The notes under the pieces were generated by a model. It ran no database searches. It was not told where the DNA came from and was given only the letters and a program-made list of their open reading frames with translations. From positions 1-32,934 of the forward strand of contig JALNQF010000410.1 in NCBI GenBank assembly GCA_028456385.1: 32,934 nt of DNA, given 5' to 3'. Source of the DNA: Ophiosphaerella korrae (Eukaryota > Ascomycota > Dothideomycetes > Pleosporales > Phaeosphaeriaceae). The stretch's first letter is position 1. The number at the start of each line of letters is the position of its first letter. The position numbers and the translations under genes were made by a program. Positions 9,883 through 20,310 of this stretch are shown piece after piece.

Positions 9883-10645
9883 ACAGGTATTTTACTGTCA
9901 GATATGTAGCTATGCGAATTGCACAAGGCTCGGAACATGATTAAAGCCGACTTTAGGATTAGAAGTAGTACTAAGACAGAGCCCAGCGCTTATTTAGTTA
10001 GCTAACGCATTTCCAGCACCGAAACCAGCTTTGATACAGCCGTCACACACTTCAAGATGTAGTCCAACACATAGCGATACCTATTTTGTAACCTAGAGAA
10101 ATACCATCGCGTCGCCCCTCGAGCGCTAAAATCCGCCGTTGTCCCATTCCGCTGACCGAACAAAAGACCTCATCAAGCCCACTACGTCCTCTCGCTTCTC
10201 GAGCCTACCAGCGCCGATTCCCTAGACAAAGCAGCAGCAGCCGAGATCTAATCCTAGCTCATTAAAGGAGGATACAATGAGATAGGAAGGGTATAAGATA
10301 AATAGAGTGCGGCGGCCCTAACAATCGAAAAGTCTGCGCTTCGGCAGGTGGGTTAAGTGTTACTAGCGGAACGCTATCGTTACAGCACATGTAAACGTGG
10401 AAGGACTTTGCATGTTTAGGTGGTACCGCTGTTGTACGGGCAAACAACTAACGGCTCCTTACATGAGCGCTGCAATTATTACTGTCGTAGAGGAGTACCT
10501 CTGATTAGGAGTTTTAGATTGTTTATGTTCATAAGGGATGAGTATTAGTAGCGTTGTGATAGTGGCTATGCTTGGCAAGGCACTACGCTATCTAGAGCTA
10601 CATATAGTACTCTTCTCAGCTATCTATATCTGCAAACCATCGCCT
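9883..10645. other. Intergenic, no supported gene
   Basis: An isolated TGTCAGAT at 9896-9903 has no partner that I can find. The short ORFs here lack coding character. This is the 3' flank of the NLR gene. Confidence 0.5.
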
Positions 10646-13600
10646 CTAGCGCAAGGTCAGTCCCAGATCGGTTCGGCCATCCTCCCTGCTAGCGTTGTTG
10701 AGGCGTTCGCATGCTCTGGTCTGATTCAAGTAGTCTCTACCCTGCGCGTTGTCGTTAGCGCCCGCGTTAAGCAGCAGCTTCACCACCTGCTCGTGGCCTC
10801 TATCTAAAGCCGCGTAGAGTGCGTTGCCATAGACTCTACCCTGCGCGTTGGCGTCGGCGCCCGCGTTAAGCAGCAGCTTCACTACCCGCTCGTAGCCTCC
10901 TAAAGAAGCCGCGTAGAGTGCGTTGCCGTATCCTCCACCCTGCGCAATAGCGTCAGCGCCTGCGTCGAGCAGTAGTTTTACTACCTGCTCGTAGCCTCTA
11001 ACTGAAGCCGCGTATAGTGCGTTACCGTAGAATCCACCCTGCGCGTTCACGTTGGCGCCCGCGTCGAGCAGTAGCTTCACTACCTGCTCGTTGCCTCCTA
11101 AAGAAGCTGTATAGAGTGCGTTGCCGTAGCGCCTACTCTGTACGTTAGCGTTAGCGCCTGCGTCGAGTAGTAGCTTTACTATCTGCTTGTAGCCTCTAAC
11201 TAAAGCCGCGTAGAGTGCGTTGCTATATTCTCCACCCTGCGCGTTAGCGTTGGCACCCGCGTCGAGCAGCAGTTTCACCACCTGCTCGTAGCCTTTAACT
11301 AAAGCCGCCTAGAGTGCGTTGCCGTATTCTTTATCTAGTGCGTTAGCGTTAGCGCCTGCGTCGAGCAGTAGCTTTACTACCTGCTCGTAGCCTCTATTTG
11401 AAGCTGCCTGGAGTGCGTTAACGTAGAATTTACCCTGCGCGTTAGCGTTAGCGCCTGCGTTGAGCAGCAGCTTCACTACCTGCTCGTAGCCTCTATTTGA
11501 AGCTGCCTGGAGTGCGTTGACGTAGAATCCACCCTGCGCGTTAGCGTTAGCGCCTGCGTCGAGCAGCAGCTTCACTACCTGCTCGTGGCCTCTAACTGAA
11601 GCCGCCTGGAGTGCGTTGCCGTAGAATCCACCCTGTGCGTTGGCGTCAGCGCCTGCGTCGAGCAGCAGCTTCACTACCTGCTCGTGGCCTTCAAATGAAG
11701 CCGCCCGGAGCGCGTCGCGGTATTCTTCATCCGGTGCGCTGATGTCGACGTAGAATCTACCCTGCGCGTTGGCGTCGGCGCCCGCGCCGAGCAGCAGCTT
11801 CAACACCTGCTCGTGGCCTCTAACTGAAGCCGCCTGGAGTGCGTTGCCGTAGAATCCACCCTGCGCGTTGGCGTCGGCGCCTGCGTCGAGTAGCAGCTTT
11901 ACTAATTGCTCGTGGCCTCCAATTGAAGCTCCCTGGAGTGCGTTGCTGTATCTTCCACCCTGCGCGTTGGCGTCGGCGCCCGCGTCGAGCAGCAGCTTCA
12001 CCACCTGCTCGTGGCCTTTAACCGAAGCCGCCTGGAGTGCGTTGCCGTACTCTCCACCCTGTGCGTTGGCGTCAGCGCCTGCGTCGAGCAGCAGCTTCAC
12101 TACCTGCTCGTGGCCTCTAACTGAAGCCGCCTGGAGTGCGTTGCCGTATTCTCCACCCTGTGCGTTGGCGTCGGCGCCCGCGTCGAGCAGTAACTTCACC
12201 ACCCGCTCGTGGCCTCCAAATGAAGCCGCGTGGAGTGCATTGCCGTATCTTCTACCCTGCGCGTTCGCACCGGCGCCCGCGTCGAGCAGCAGCTTCACTA
12301 CCTGCTCGTGGCCTCTAACTGAAGCCGCCTGGAGTGCGTTGCCGTATTCCCCACCCTGCGCGTTGACGTCGGCGCCTGCGTCGAGCAGCAGCTTCACTAC
12401 CTGCTCGTGGCCTCTAACTGAAGCCGCCTGGAGTGCGTTGCCATAATCTCCACCCTGCGCGTTGGCGTCGGCGCCTGCTTTGAGCAACATATTTACTACA
12501 CCTCTCAGATTGAGAAGCGCTGCATAGTAAAGCGGATCTAGTATCTTCTCCGGTTTCTTTCGAAAGTCTACCTTCTCCCGGGGTCTCTCCGGATTCCACA
12601 ACCGAATCCAGTTGAAGTACGCAGAGCTCTCCTTGGAGCATAGGCGAATTGCTACCTGGTCTGTCTCTTCAGTTCGTTTCCCCGTCTTCTGAGCGTGGTT
12701 GATCCAGAACTCTGCTGAGTAACGCGCGAGCCTGAATTCGCTAAGGCAGTCTAGCTCTAGCTCTGGTTGTTGGAACTGAAGAAGGTAGCCAAGACAGCTT
12801 CTTGCTATAGCGTTATGGCAGATATTATCTCGCATGCCGTACTTTGCTGCTTTTCCCGTCCAGATTCTGTCTGAAATGAGGTACTCCTTAACTGAGTAAT
12901 GCGCCAACGCAACATAGTTATTCTCCCACTTATAGTCGTTGTAAACAGTAATAGTAACAAGACTAGAGCAGATATTTAATGCTTCCAATGGATCTTCTAG
13001 AACTTCATCGCGGTTAAATGTAGGGTCACTCCCGGAGTTGATGGCGACAACTTCAGCGATCTCGTGGACTGAGAGTGGCCGTGCGGAGAAGGTTAGCCAC
13101 CGTAAGATGCGAATGGCATACTCCGAATCAGCATTGTTTATCGCCAAAAGGATGCGGTCGTATGTCTGGTCCAACGTTGGTGGCAGTGTAGCAAGAGCTT
13201 TGCGCAGCGTCGCGCGATTGCGGCACGTTCCTAATGTATCAAGCTGGCATGCAGCCCATCGAAACCTGTTGTAATTACTAACTTAGATATAGTATTAGAC
13301 TAGGATTGGAAACATACATTCCATGAGCTCTGTTTTTTAACTCATCTTCAATCTCTTGTCTAATATTATTATCCTTTCTCCATTTTTGTAGAGTTTTATC
13401 TGTGGACAACCTCTCTCGGATATATTGTTGTATATCTTCGTCTACTAGCGTGCTTTGGAGACAGATTCTGCTCTGGTTATCTATAAACTCTTCTAGGGTG
13501 CTCTCTATGTCTTGCTCCCTTCGGCTCGTTACAAGCAGGTGCAAGTTCTGAAGTTTCCATCCTGCCATTGCCTCGAGCGTCTGCATCAGCTCTTTGCGTT

Positions 13601-14333
13601 GAGCACATTCGTCCAGAGCATCGAGTATGATGTAGACCTCTGGGAGCTCTTGTATCATCGACCGTAATACCTCTTGAAGTGTATCGGCTGGTGGTCGCCG
13701 CTGCCCATTCTCGCACAAAGAGAACAGGTCGTCGAGACTTGTAGGAATCTTGTTGGACTGCTGTAACAGCTGGTGTATCAACGAACGCACCATCATCTCC
13801 CAGTTTTGCTTCTGCTCGTCGTTGAAGTCGAAGAAGAAATACACAGTAGGACTATCTTGACAGTATTGGAGCATGTCTTGGAGAACGGCAGAGCACAGGA
13901 TGGTCTTGCCGCACCCGGGGAATCCATACAGCCAGAGACACGATGCAGCCTCTTTCTTCCATCTAGTGTATTCCCTGCCCTCGAGGAACCAATTCCCTGT
14001 GTCGCCTTGCCGTAGCTTAAGGGCTTTCTGGTAGTTTGTGGACGGGTCTGGGGCAGCCAGCCACCGGCGGATCTTGGACAATTTCTCATCTGCAGAGGAT
14101 TCAGCGAACGTTATAAGATTTCCTCACTTGGCAGCTGCCTGTGGGAGGGCGCAGCGTTGACGATGAAGCAATGCAAGAGCGTTTAGCACTGTTAGCGCCG
14201 GCTCGGGCCTTGCGGACGCCCAGATCCTCCCAGACCTACCGGGCGGAAGCCGGAACTCGGCGTGGACATTTCCGTTGATGACGTTGGCCTGAAAGCCAGC
14301 ACTGCAATTGCCGAAAGTTGTCGCAGACGCCAT
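10646..14333 (-). CDS. NACHT-ankyrin NLR with an N-terminal amyloid-like motif; interrupted by TAG at 11309-11311
   Basis: Exon 1 is 14333-14240, exon 2 is 14089-13318 and exon 3 starts at 13265. Intron 1 (14239-14090) is GTAGGT...CTGCAG and intron 2 (13317-13266) is GTATGT...CAACAG. The joined frame gives 940 aa to the TAG. Residues 1-31 carry a Gly/Asn/Gln-patterned motif (FGNCSAGFQANVINGNV) like the prion-forming segments of fungal NLRs. A NACHT domain follows: Walker A GFPGCGKT at about 87-94 and Walker B IILDALDEC at about 184-193. A winged-helix-like segment (about 300-345) and a linker come next. Twelve 33-aa ankyrin repeats of the GNALQAASVRGHEQVVKLLL type run from about 540 to 940. 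Family knowledge: NACHT drives nucleotide-dependent oligomerisation, the repeats sense ligand, and the amyloid motif passes the signal to a death effector. After the TAG (CAG expected) the same frame encodes six more repeats, to a stop at 10646. The product is either truncated or a pseudogene. Confidence 0.9.
10700..12490 (-). repeat. Array of 18 near-identical 99-bp ankyrin units
   Basis: Units of 33 codons are repeated head to tail, twelve before the TAG at 11309-11311 and six after it. Differences concentrate in a few codons (QGGE/QGRR/QGGF before Y, and SVRGHEQ/SFGGHER/SNRGYEQ). One junction (about 11700-11760) carries an insertion encoding VDISAPDEEYRD. High unit identity points to recent unit exchange. 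Confidence 0.9.
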
Positions 14334-14604
14334 AGTGCTATTGTAGCGGAGCGAAGCGCCAGCTGAACCTCAGCCTGGCGGTCACGAGCAGCTGCGTGGG
14401 CTAGATGAAAGACTGAGGCTGGGACGCGGCCACTAGTAAGTCGCGAAAGAAATCCAACCAAGATCGCTATTAGAACCTAATAGATGATGTGGTGGGAAGA
14501 GTTCAAGTGCTGCCGCTCAGGCTGAGAACAGCTGAGTTGCTGTGGGCTGATTTGAAGGTGGGGGCGATTGCCAGCCCACAGCGTGGCGCGGTAAGGCTGA
14601 CATA

Positions 14605-14709
14605 CAAGGGGGTTCCATGAACGGGCTGCTAGCGTGGTCCGCACATCTTCCATGCAAATTTTGTCTGTGCGGGCCAACGCGCTAGCGGCCCGTACATGTA
14701 ACCCCCTTG
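14605..14709. mobile_element. 105-bp imperfect inverted-repeat element (MITE-like)
   Basis: The ends CAAGGGGGTT and AACCCCCTTG are perfect inverted repeats, and the complementarity continues inward for about 38 bp (ACGGGC..GCTAGCG against its complement). It is flanked by TA on the left (14603-14604) and TG on the right, compatible with a decayed TA target duplication. Too short to encode anything. Probably a foldback or MITE remnant of a Tc1/mariner-type element. Confidence 0.6.
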
Positions 14710-14717
14710 TGTGGGGT

Positions 14718-15136
14718 TGTCAGATTTTAGGGTCACAAATTGATGGATGTGAACTGGAGTAAGAATTGAGTGGATTGATTGCTCTGTCTGTCGTATCTCT
14801 GGCCCTGCGCTCTATCTATGTATCTACGCTGCGGCCGCCTCGGCTGGGGTCTCTCGAGACGGCGGCGAGCCGGATCCTCAGCACTCCTTCTGTTGAGGTG
14901 CTGGTTTCTTTGTTGTATTAGTTGTGCCGACGTAGTCCATCTCCCTACATGTGAGATCCTTTGTTCGATTCCTTTGTTCGTGAGTGCCGAGGCTGCGATC
15001 CTTCAGCTGCAGCGGGGTTGGTGGCTTGGCGATCGTCACGCTAGTGAGCTGAGCCAATCAGACCGCCGCGCTAGCTCAACGAGCCAATCAACAGATTCTA
15101 GGTTGACCTGGAATCTGTTGGGCATCTCATCTGACA
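14718..15136 (+). mobile_element. Solo LTR copy L6, 419 bp, perfect 5-bp target duplication
   Basis: TGTCAGAT (14718-14725) and ATCTGACA (15129-15136) are the termini. GGGGT lies immediately outside on both sides (14713-14717 and 15137-15141). The internal AAGAATTGAGTGGATTGATT segment is shared with the other copies. The ORF at 14779-15144 lies mostly inside it and has no recognisable product. Confidence 0.85.
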
Positions 15137-15141
15137 GGGGT

Positions 15142-15771
15142 TAGCCGAAGGCGATTTTGCAACGGACCAAACTGAGGAGCCGAACACCTTGGTAACACTA
15201 GCAGGGAGGACGGCCGAGCCGCACCGGCACTGAACTTGTGCGAGAGGCGTTGAGAACTTTTTTTGAGAAAGATGATATTTGAGTGTTGCTGCATGCACGT
15301 GCTGTGGCGCCCGGATTTAGTTCCCGCGGTGGGATCCGCCCCAGACTGTTGCCGTTTCTGAGCGGGGTTGCTGAGTCACCCACAGGGCCCTCCAAACCCA
15401 TCCAGTTCGCAAGGTCACCATTGAAATTCATGATATAATTCCAACTCATAGCATTCGAATACATCTACGTCACGAACTTCCATAGAATACTGACAGATCT
15501 CAGCGTGGCTTAATCGTCTCTCCCAACATGCGAAAGCCCTAGCCCAAGCTCACAATGTCATCCGAATCGGTAAGACTGCCGCGTGTGCAGCCAGCACAGG
15601 ATCTCCTCCTAGGTTCCGTTCGGAGTATTATCGTTCAACTGACGAATCATTCGGTAGGCCGTCGATATCGAGCCGGTACTCTACCACCGCCACCGTATTA
15701 AGGTCAATGAATCCTTGCAGCAAACTTGACTTGCGTACTAGTATGTAACGCTATTATCCCGCTTTACTTTA
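15142..15771. other. No supported gene
   Basis: Short ORFs on both strands lack domain or splice support. The sequence just downstream may hold exons of the fragment at 15772-16123. Confidence 0.4.
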
Positions 15772-16123
15772 CAAGCCCCAGCTGTTCTTTTCATCAGTTC
15801 CGCCACTGCTGGATCTGCGAACGCTTGCACTACGAGCGTCCTATCTGCTTGCTTCCGGTCATTGTATAAGGACGAAGCTGATGTAGCGCTGTTGCCGGAA
15901 CGACTGGCACCGGTGTTTGGTGGATATTAGGACGGATTCGAGGAAGTAAACGAGCAGACGGTGCTATTTCTGGCCATTATGGAGTAAGTAAGTTGAGTTT
16001 TGAGTAGGTTTGTAATGTTCACCTGTTAACGAGCCGCACAGCTTGAGACGGCCTTACCCGTTTATGTTCTCGTCAATGTTGTACGGAGTTATTTCAGAGT
16101 CTCACAGAATTATTGCTCCGTGA
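15772..16123 (+). pseudogene. C-terminal gene fragment, unknown, with one intron and a TAG
   Basis: An exon ending ...VLFLAIME at 15983, an intron at 15984-16041 (GTAAGT...CACAG) and a second exon (LRRPYPFMFSSMLYGVISES...) to TGA at 16121-16123 are frame-consistent. The acidic/hydrophobic stretch LYKDEADVALLPERLAPVF is intact, but a TAG occurs in frame at 15928-15930. The 5' part is not identifiable. It looks like the broken tail of an ordinary fungal gene; no family recognised. Confidence 0.35.
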
Positions 16124-17467
16124 GGCTTTGCGTAACTGTGTAGCCTAGGCTTCAAAGCACTACAAAAACGTTCCGCTCCTTTTCTTGGGTCACAACACCT
16201 ATCCGTCGCATCTCATAGACATTGTGCAATAGAACAACCCGCGTCCATCCGACCTCATACCACTGGGAAGCTGTGTTACCCAAGTCTTCGAAGCCGTCTT
16301 GCCGCACCAACAGGAAATGGCTTACAATCAAGGAAGGTAGATCGGGTGCCCGCTGTCGCACAATGCGGCTGCAGCCGTGTCGTGATAGAGTTGCATTCGA
16401 TGTGAATGACGCGAATGGTGCGAATGTGGGAGAATATTATTACACAGAAGAACGTAGCAAGATTGTGCAAGGCGACTTGGAAGATTGCATGCTCGAGAAG
16501 CGTTGGGGATGTGATAGGCCTGATCAGTTTTCATTCTATCAGCAGGACAACGGCGGATTTCAACGTTAAGGACGACATGAGTGGCATGTCTCCATGTTAC
16601 AAAGGTAGGTATCGCTGGGCGTTGGGCCGCATCTCGAAGTTGTACGATGGTGTCGAGCAGTTGAGGCACTGAGAGGCGTTGGCTGACTAAACAAGCGCCC
16701 AGCCCTTTGGCATTGCTCCCAATCCTGTGGCGGAATTACAGATATTCCAAGCGCTTGTGCGACCTGCACAGCCACAGATCTATTGATAAATTACCCCCAA
16801 ACGATGAGATGTGACGTGCAGGGTCATCTTGCATTAGCTAGGATTGGAGTCTCGCTTCTACTGGAAGTACCAACCGACATGGCGACGTTGCATGAATTTG
16901 CTCGCAATAGCGAGCAAGGCTGATGATGATTTCCGAGCAGCAGAGGGAGATTCGGAGGCTCAGACAAGGCTATTTCACGAAATTTGGAACGATAAGGACT
17001 TATGGTTGACGCTGTGGGGAGAGCAATCTGTTATGCCACGAAAGAAGACGCTGTACAAATCAAGCTCGGAGACAACTATGCGAACGTAATTTTTTGTACG
17101 AGTGAATCATAGACACTTGAAATTAGCTACAGCGAATTATTTTCATGAATCTATAGCGATATTCGTTGTGCGCTAAAAGTCAAAGTATCCCTCATTTGTC
17201 TGGCCACACAGCGTGTCTCGCTACGCAGGGAGGCACCTTATCATTGATGCAGAAAAATCCTGAATTATTGCATGATACAGCCCTATTTTGACAACTGTTC
17301 CGAGTATTTCCCACCGGTGGTATGCTCGCTGTTTCTACAGCATTAGCATAAACCGTTCTAAGAGTGGTTCCAGTAGGAATGAATGAAGCCTTCGAAGAGC
17401 TGGCGCTAAACGTTTGTGCCGTTGCAATTTGAAACCCGTTAGGCTCTGAACCTATTCCGCATCCAAA
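16124..17467. other. No supported gene; overlapping short ORFs
   Basis: Competing ORFs on both strands at 16152-16775, and an 81-aa plus-strand ORF at 16844-17089 containing FHEIWNDKDLWLTLWGEQ, may be coding remnants. I could not join them into a gene. The stretch from 17090 to 17467 shows nothing. Confidence 0.35.
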
Positions 17468-18169
17468 TCAACATGTAATTACCAATGGCAAACGGTCCCA
17501 GGCCCCCGCCCTCGCCCCATCCATCAATTCCGAATGCTTGCGGGCCCTTCCACGTTTCTTCTCTGGCTCAAGTGGAACATCCAGGTCATTCATGTCAGCA
17601 GGCCTTTGGCGCTTTGAAATTGTCGGAGATTGCTGAACTGGAGACTGAGAACTCCTCACTACCTTTCCCTCCAACTCACCAAGCCTAGCCAAGGCTACAC
17701 TGAGTTCTTCTTTTGCTTCCTGGTTTTCTCTTTCGAGTTCTTTAATCTTCGATTCGTACTCTCTGTTTCTGTTATCACCAGACTGCATACACTTCTGCAT
17801 CTCCTGATGAATATCTTCGTATTGATGAAACAATTTCTCATAGTACTGGTTGTCACCGGCCAAGGTGGCGTATTGCTTGCGGAGGTCTCTCAGCTTGCGG
17901 CTCTCCTAACGGTAGGCATATTTGTATCTCTCAGATGTCGATTTGCAAGCATTCACTCCGTTGAAGCAAGCTTGAAGATGCTGGTAAATACTGGAGAGGT
18001 GCTTTTGAGTCAATGTGGCAGGGTGCTCGGGAGGAGACTTCGGGCTTGGTATGACCTTTCCAGTATCCACACGAAGAGCCTAATAGGGTTAGACGGGATA
18101 TACAATGGAAGCTGTAGCTGTAGCACGCACCTGGACTGCGGTATTGGATGTTTCACGCTGAGATGCCAT
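17468..18169 (-). CDS. Coiled-coil protein of unknown function, two exons, possible nonsense mutation
   Basis: Exon 1 (18169-18131) encodes MASQRETSNTAVQ. The intron at 18130-18080 has a GTGCGT donor, a CTAAC branch and a TAG acceptor, and exon 2 starts at 18079. The protein has a Pro-rich start, then a long heptad-like charged helix (YQHLQACFNGVNAC to LEGKVV), then a basic tail with KKRGRARK, a possible nuclear signal (inference). An in-frame TAG at 17906-17908 interrupts the coil between AYR and ESRKLRDL. It is either a CAG->TAG change or the end of a second, 51-nt intron beginning at a weak GTGAAT donor. With the TAG read as sense the protein is about 216 aa. No family was recognised. Confidence 0.55.
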
Positions 18170-18524
18170 GTTTAATTGAGCAGAAGATGAGAATAAGATG
18201 ATACGCAGATTTGTTTCGCTTTCGGGTTGAGGATATCAATCTCTTTACCTATCGGATTGCTGCTTTATAGAACATTTTCGGCGGCCTATTGAAATCGGGC
18301 CACATTGTAGATATCGGACGTCGGACATCGGCCAGGGAGTAGATGCGGCTGTGGGACGGAAAGCCCAGAGCCGTCGCATCCTGAATTTAGAAAAATATTT
18401 TTGATACTTGCTGGTCAGGTTGAGATATGACGTGGAAATGTAGAGACAGAGTGTGGCAGTACCCCACCCCTGCCGTTCGCGATCCTCCGCCAGGGGTTTC
18501 TCGGCTTATATTTAGTCTAGCTGG

Positions 18525-18777
18525 TGTTAGATGAGCCAGCTCATAAACCAACTCTTATACCCGAACAATCTTAGTGTAGCTAGTCAAAGGTAACTATATT
18601 AGAGTACAATAAATTAAGGTCAAACAATGAATTAGTACTTCCCATCTGTAAGGCAGATAAATAGCAGTAGAAAGGGTGAATGCAGTCAACTTACATCAAT
18701 ACATCAATCGATCAATTTAACTTAACTCGATTCTTACTCTAGTTTACATCATTAATTAGTAACTATTAAATCTAACA
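18525..18777 (+). mobile_element. Solo LTR L7 upstream of WD40 gene A
   Basis: It starts TGTTAGAT and ends ATCTAACA (253 bp). The flanks GCTGG and GCTTA share three bases, consistent with a decayed form of the GCTCG duplication preserved at unit B. Its end is 66 bp from the WD40 start codon, so it is a candidate promoter. Confidence 0.75.
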
Positions 18778-18843
18778 GCTTATATCAAGATAAGGGGTCT
18801 TTTTAAAGAGGAAGAACTAAAGTAGATTACGATAAAGCTAGCT

Positions 18844-19644
18844 ATGGGATATAAATCAGACGCGTGGGTAAAGGTACTGGAGGGCAGTAGCCGCGACGAC
18901 AACTCACTCGCCTTCTCACTCGCCTTCTCCCACGACTCAACACAGCAGGCGTCGTCGTCGCGCGACAATACAGTCAAGATATGGGATGTGAGCAGCGGCG
19001 CGTGCCTGCAGACGCTTGAGGGCCATAGCGACTCCGTCTGCTTAGCCGCCTTCTCCCGCGACTCGACACGGCTGGCGTCATCGTCGCACGACAAAACAGT
19101 CAAGATATGGGATGTGAGCAGCGGCGCGTGCCTGCAGACGCTTGAGGACCATAGCGGCGTCGCCTGTTCACTCGCCTTCTCCCACAACTCGACATGGCTG
19201 GCATCGGGGTGGTACGACAGCACAGCTAAGATATGGGATGCGAGTAACGGCACGTGCCTGCAGACGCTCAAGGGCCATAGCAACCCCGTCTACTCGGTCG
19301 CCTTCTCCCATGACTCGACACGGCTGGCGTCGGGGTCGTGCGACAGCACAGTCAAGATATGGGATGTGAGCAGTGGTGCGTGCCTGCAGACACTTGAGAG
19401 CCATAGTAAGTCGGTCACCTCAGTGGCCTTCTCGTGCGACTCGACATGGCTGGCGTCGTCGTCACGCGACGACACAGTCAAGATATGGGATGTGAGTAGC
19501 GGCGCGTGCTTGCAGACGCTCAAGGGCCATAGCAGCATTGTCTCCTCACTCGCCTTCACCCACGACTCGACACGGCTGGTGCCGGCGTCGTACAACAATA
19601 AAATAATGGAGTTTTGGGATGTGAGCAGCGGCGCGTGCCTGTAG
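18844..19644 (+). CDS. Stand-alone WD40 repeat protein A, 266 aa, 6 blades
   Basis: Six repeats of about 42 aa (SVAFSHDSTRLASxS..DxTVKIWDVSSGACLQTLEGHS) begin near residue 10. The repeat type is that of the sensor arrays at the C-terminus of HET-E-like fungal NLRs, but no NACHT or other N-terminal domain precedes it: the ATG is followed directly by a short leader and the first repeat. The ORF ends at TAG 19642-19644 where CAG (Q of CLQ) is expected. A partial seventh repeat continues in frame to a second stop, TAA at 19720-19722. A WD40 propeller usually needs about seven blades, so six plus a fragment may not close. It could be an NLR sensor domain split off as a gene, or a pseudogene remnant. 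An LTR ends 66 bp upstream. Confidence 0.8.
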   Translation: MGYKSDAWVKVLEGSSRDDNSLAFSLAFSHDSTQQASSSRDNTVKIWDVSSGACLQTLEGHSDSVCLAAFSRDSTRLASSSHDKTVKIWDVSSGACLQTLEDHSGVACSLAFSHNSTWLASGWYDSTAKIWDASNGTCLQTLKGHSNPVYSVAFSHDSTRLASGSCDSTVKIWDVSSGACLQTLESHSKSVTSVAFSCDSTWLASSSRDDTVKIWDVSSGACLQTLKGHSSIVSSLAFTHDSTRLVPASYNNKIMEFWDVSSGACL

Positions 19645-19687
19645 ACGCTTGAGCGCTATAGCAACGGCGTCGACTCAGTCGCCTTCT

Positions 19688-19870
19688 CCCACGAGTCGAC
19701 ACGGCTAGTGTTGGCGTTGTAAGACAACACAGTTAGTGCCGATGGTCCTATATCGACCTCGCTGTCACTTTCGTCTATCACGATCAGGTGAATAGGGTCG
19801 TGACTAGCTGACTGTAGCGTGACCAGCTGACTATAGCTGAGCATCATGATCGTGACGATTGCAATAGGAA
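19688..19870. other. WD40 remnant and uncharacterised spacer
   Basis: This holds the decayed seventh WD40 repeat of gene A (to about 19735), then a stretch with a short direct repeat (AGCTGACT at about 19806 and 19828) leading into a partial LTR. Confidence 0.5.
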
Positions 19871-19949
19871 GATGATAGCAAGAGCACTTAATCAACCCAA
19901 TTCTCACCTCTACGTGCACGAGTATTTGAGTGACTATGTAAATCTGATA
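19871..19949 (-). mobile_element. Partial LTR copy L9
   Basis: On the minus strand it runs from TATCAGAT (ATCTGATA at 19942-19949) through CGTGCACGTAGAGGTGAGAA to GTGCTCTTGCTATCATC, matching the 5' end of the 28178 copy. The remainder is lost. GGCATATGCATCTGCGC follows at 19958. Confidence 0.65.
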
Positions 19950-19993
19950 CCTCTTTAGGCATATGCATCTGCGCTTATATTTAGTCTAGCTCG

Positions 19994-20244
19994 TGTCAGA
20001 TGAGCCGGCTCATGAACTACCTCTTATACCTAAACAATCTCAGCGTAGTTAGTCAAAGGTGACAATATTAGAGTACAATGAATTGAGGTCAAACAATGAA
20101 TTAGTAGGCCCTAGGTAAGGCACGCTAATAGAGAGGATAAATATTAGTAGAAAGTAATACTAGAATAAATACAATCAATTAGTTCAACTTAACTTAATTC
20201 TTACTCGAGTCTACATTATCAATTAGTGACTATTAAATCTAATA
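19994..20244 (+). mobile_element. Solo LTR L8 upstream of WD40 gene B, perfect 5-bp target duplication
   Basis: TGTCAGAT (19994-20001) and ATCTAATA (20237-20244) are the ends, and GCTCG lies directly outside both (19989-19993 and 20245-20249). The LTR ends 66 bp before the ATG at 20311, the same distance as in unit A. Confidence 0.85.
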
Positions 20245-20310
20245 GCTCGCAGTAAGATAAAGGGTGTTTTTAAAGAGGAAGAACTAAAGTAGATTAAGAT
20301 AAAGCTAGCT

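Larger units (their letters stand above)
18504..19687 (+). repeat. Segmental duplication unit A (LTR plus WD40 gene)
   Basis: Unit A matches unit B at 19973-21139 from GCTTATATTTAGTCTAGCT through the LTR, a 66-bp leader and the whole WD40 ORF to GTCGCCTTCT. The shared 20 bp upstream of the LTR show that the copy was made as genomic DNA after the LTR had inserted. Confidence 0.85.

Noticed and set aside
11868..12446. Plus-strand ORF of 192 aa rich in Ala/Ser/Pro repeats
   Set aside because: It is the antisense shadow of the 99-bp ankyrin repeats on the minus strand; repeated codons keep the other frames open.
10700..12490. CRISPR-like regular repeat spacing
   Set aside because: The regular 99-bp periodicity is coding (33-aa ankyrin units) with no spacers, and the genome is eukaryotic.
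14090..14127. A 38-bp intron (GTGAGG...CTGCAG) in front of the NACHT exon
   Set aside because: It would place the NACHT domain out of frame with either upstream option, while the 150-bp intron 14239-14090 keeps phase 1 on both sides.
14956..14990. GTTCGATTCC resembling a tRNA T-arm
   Set aside because: No matching acceptor, D-arm or anticodon stem can be folded around it.
19142..19598. Alternative-frame and antisense ORFs inside the WD40 genes
   Set aside because: These are shadows of the 126-bp WD40 units; only the frame with the IWD motifs is supported.
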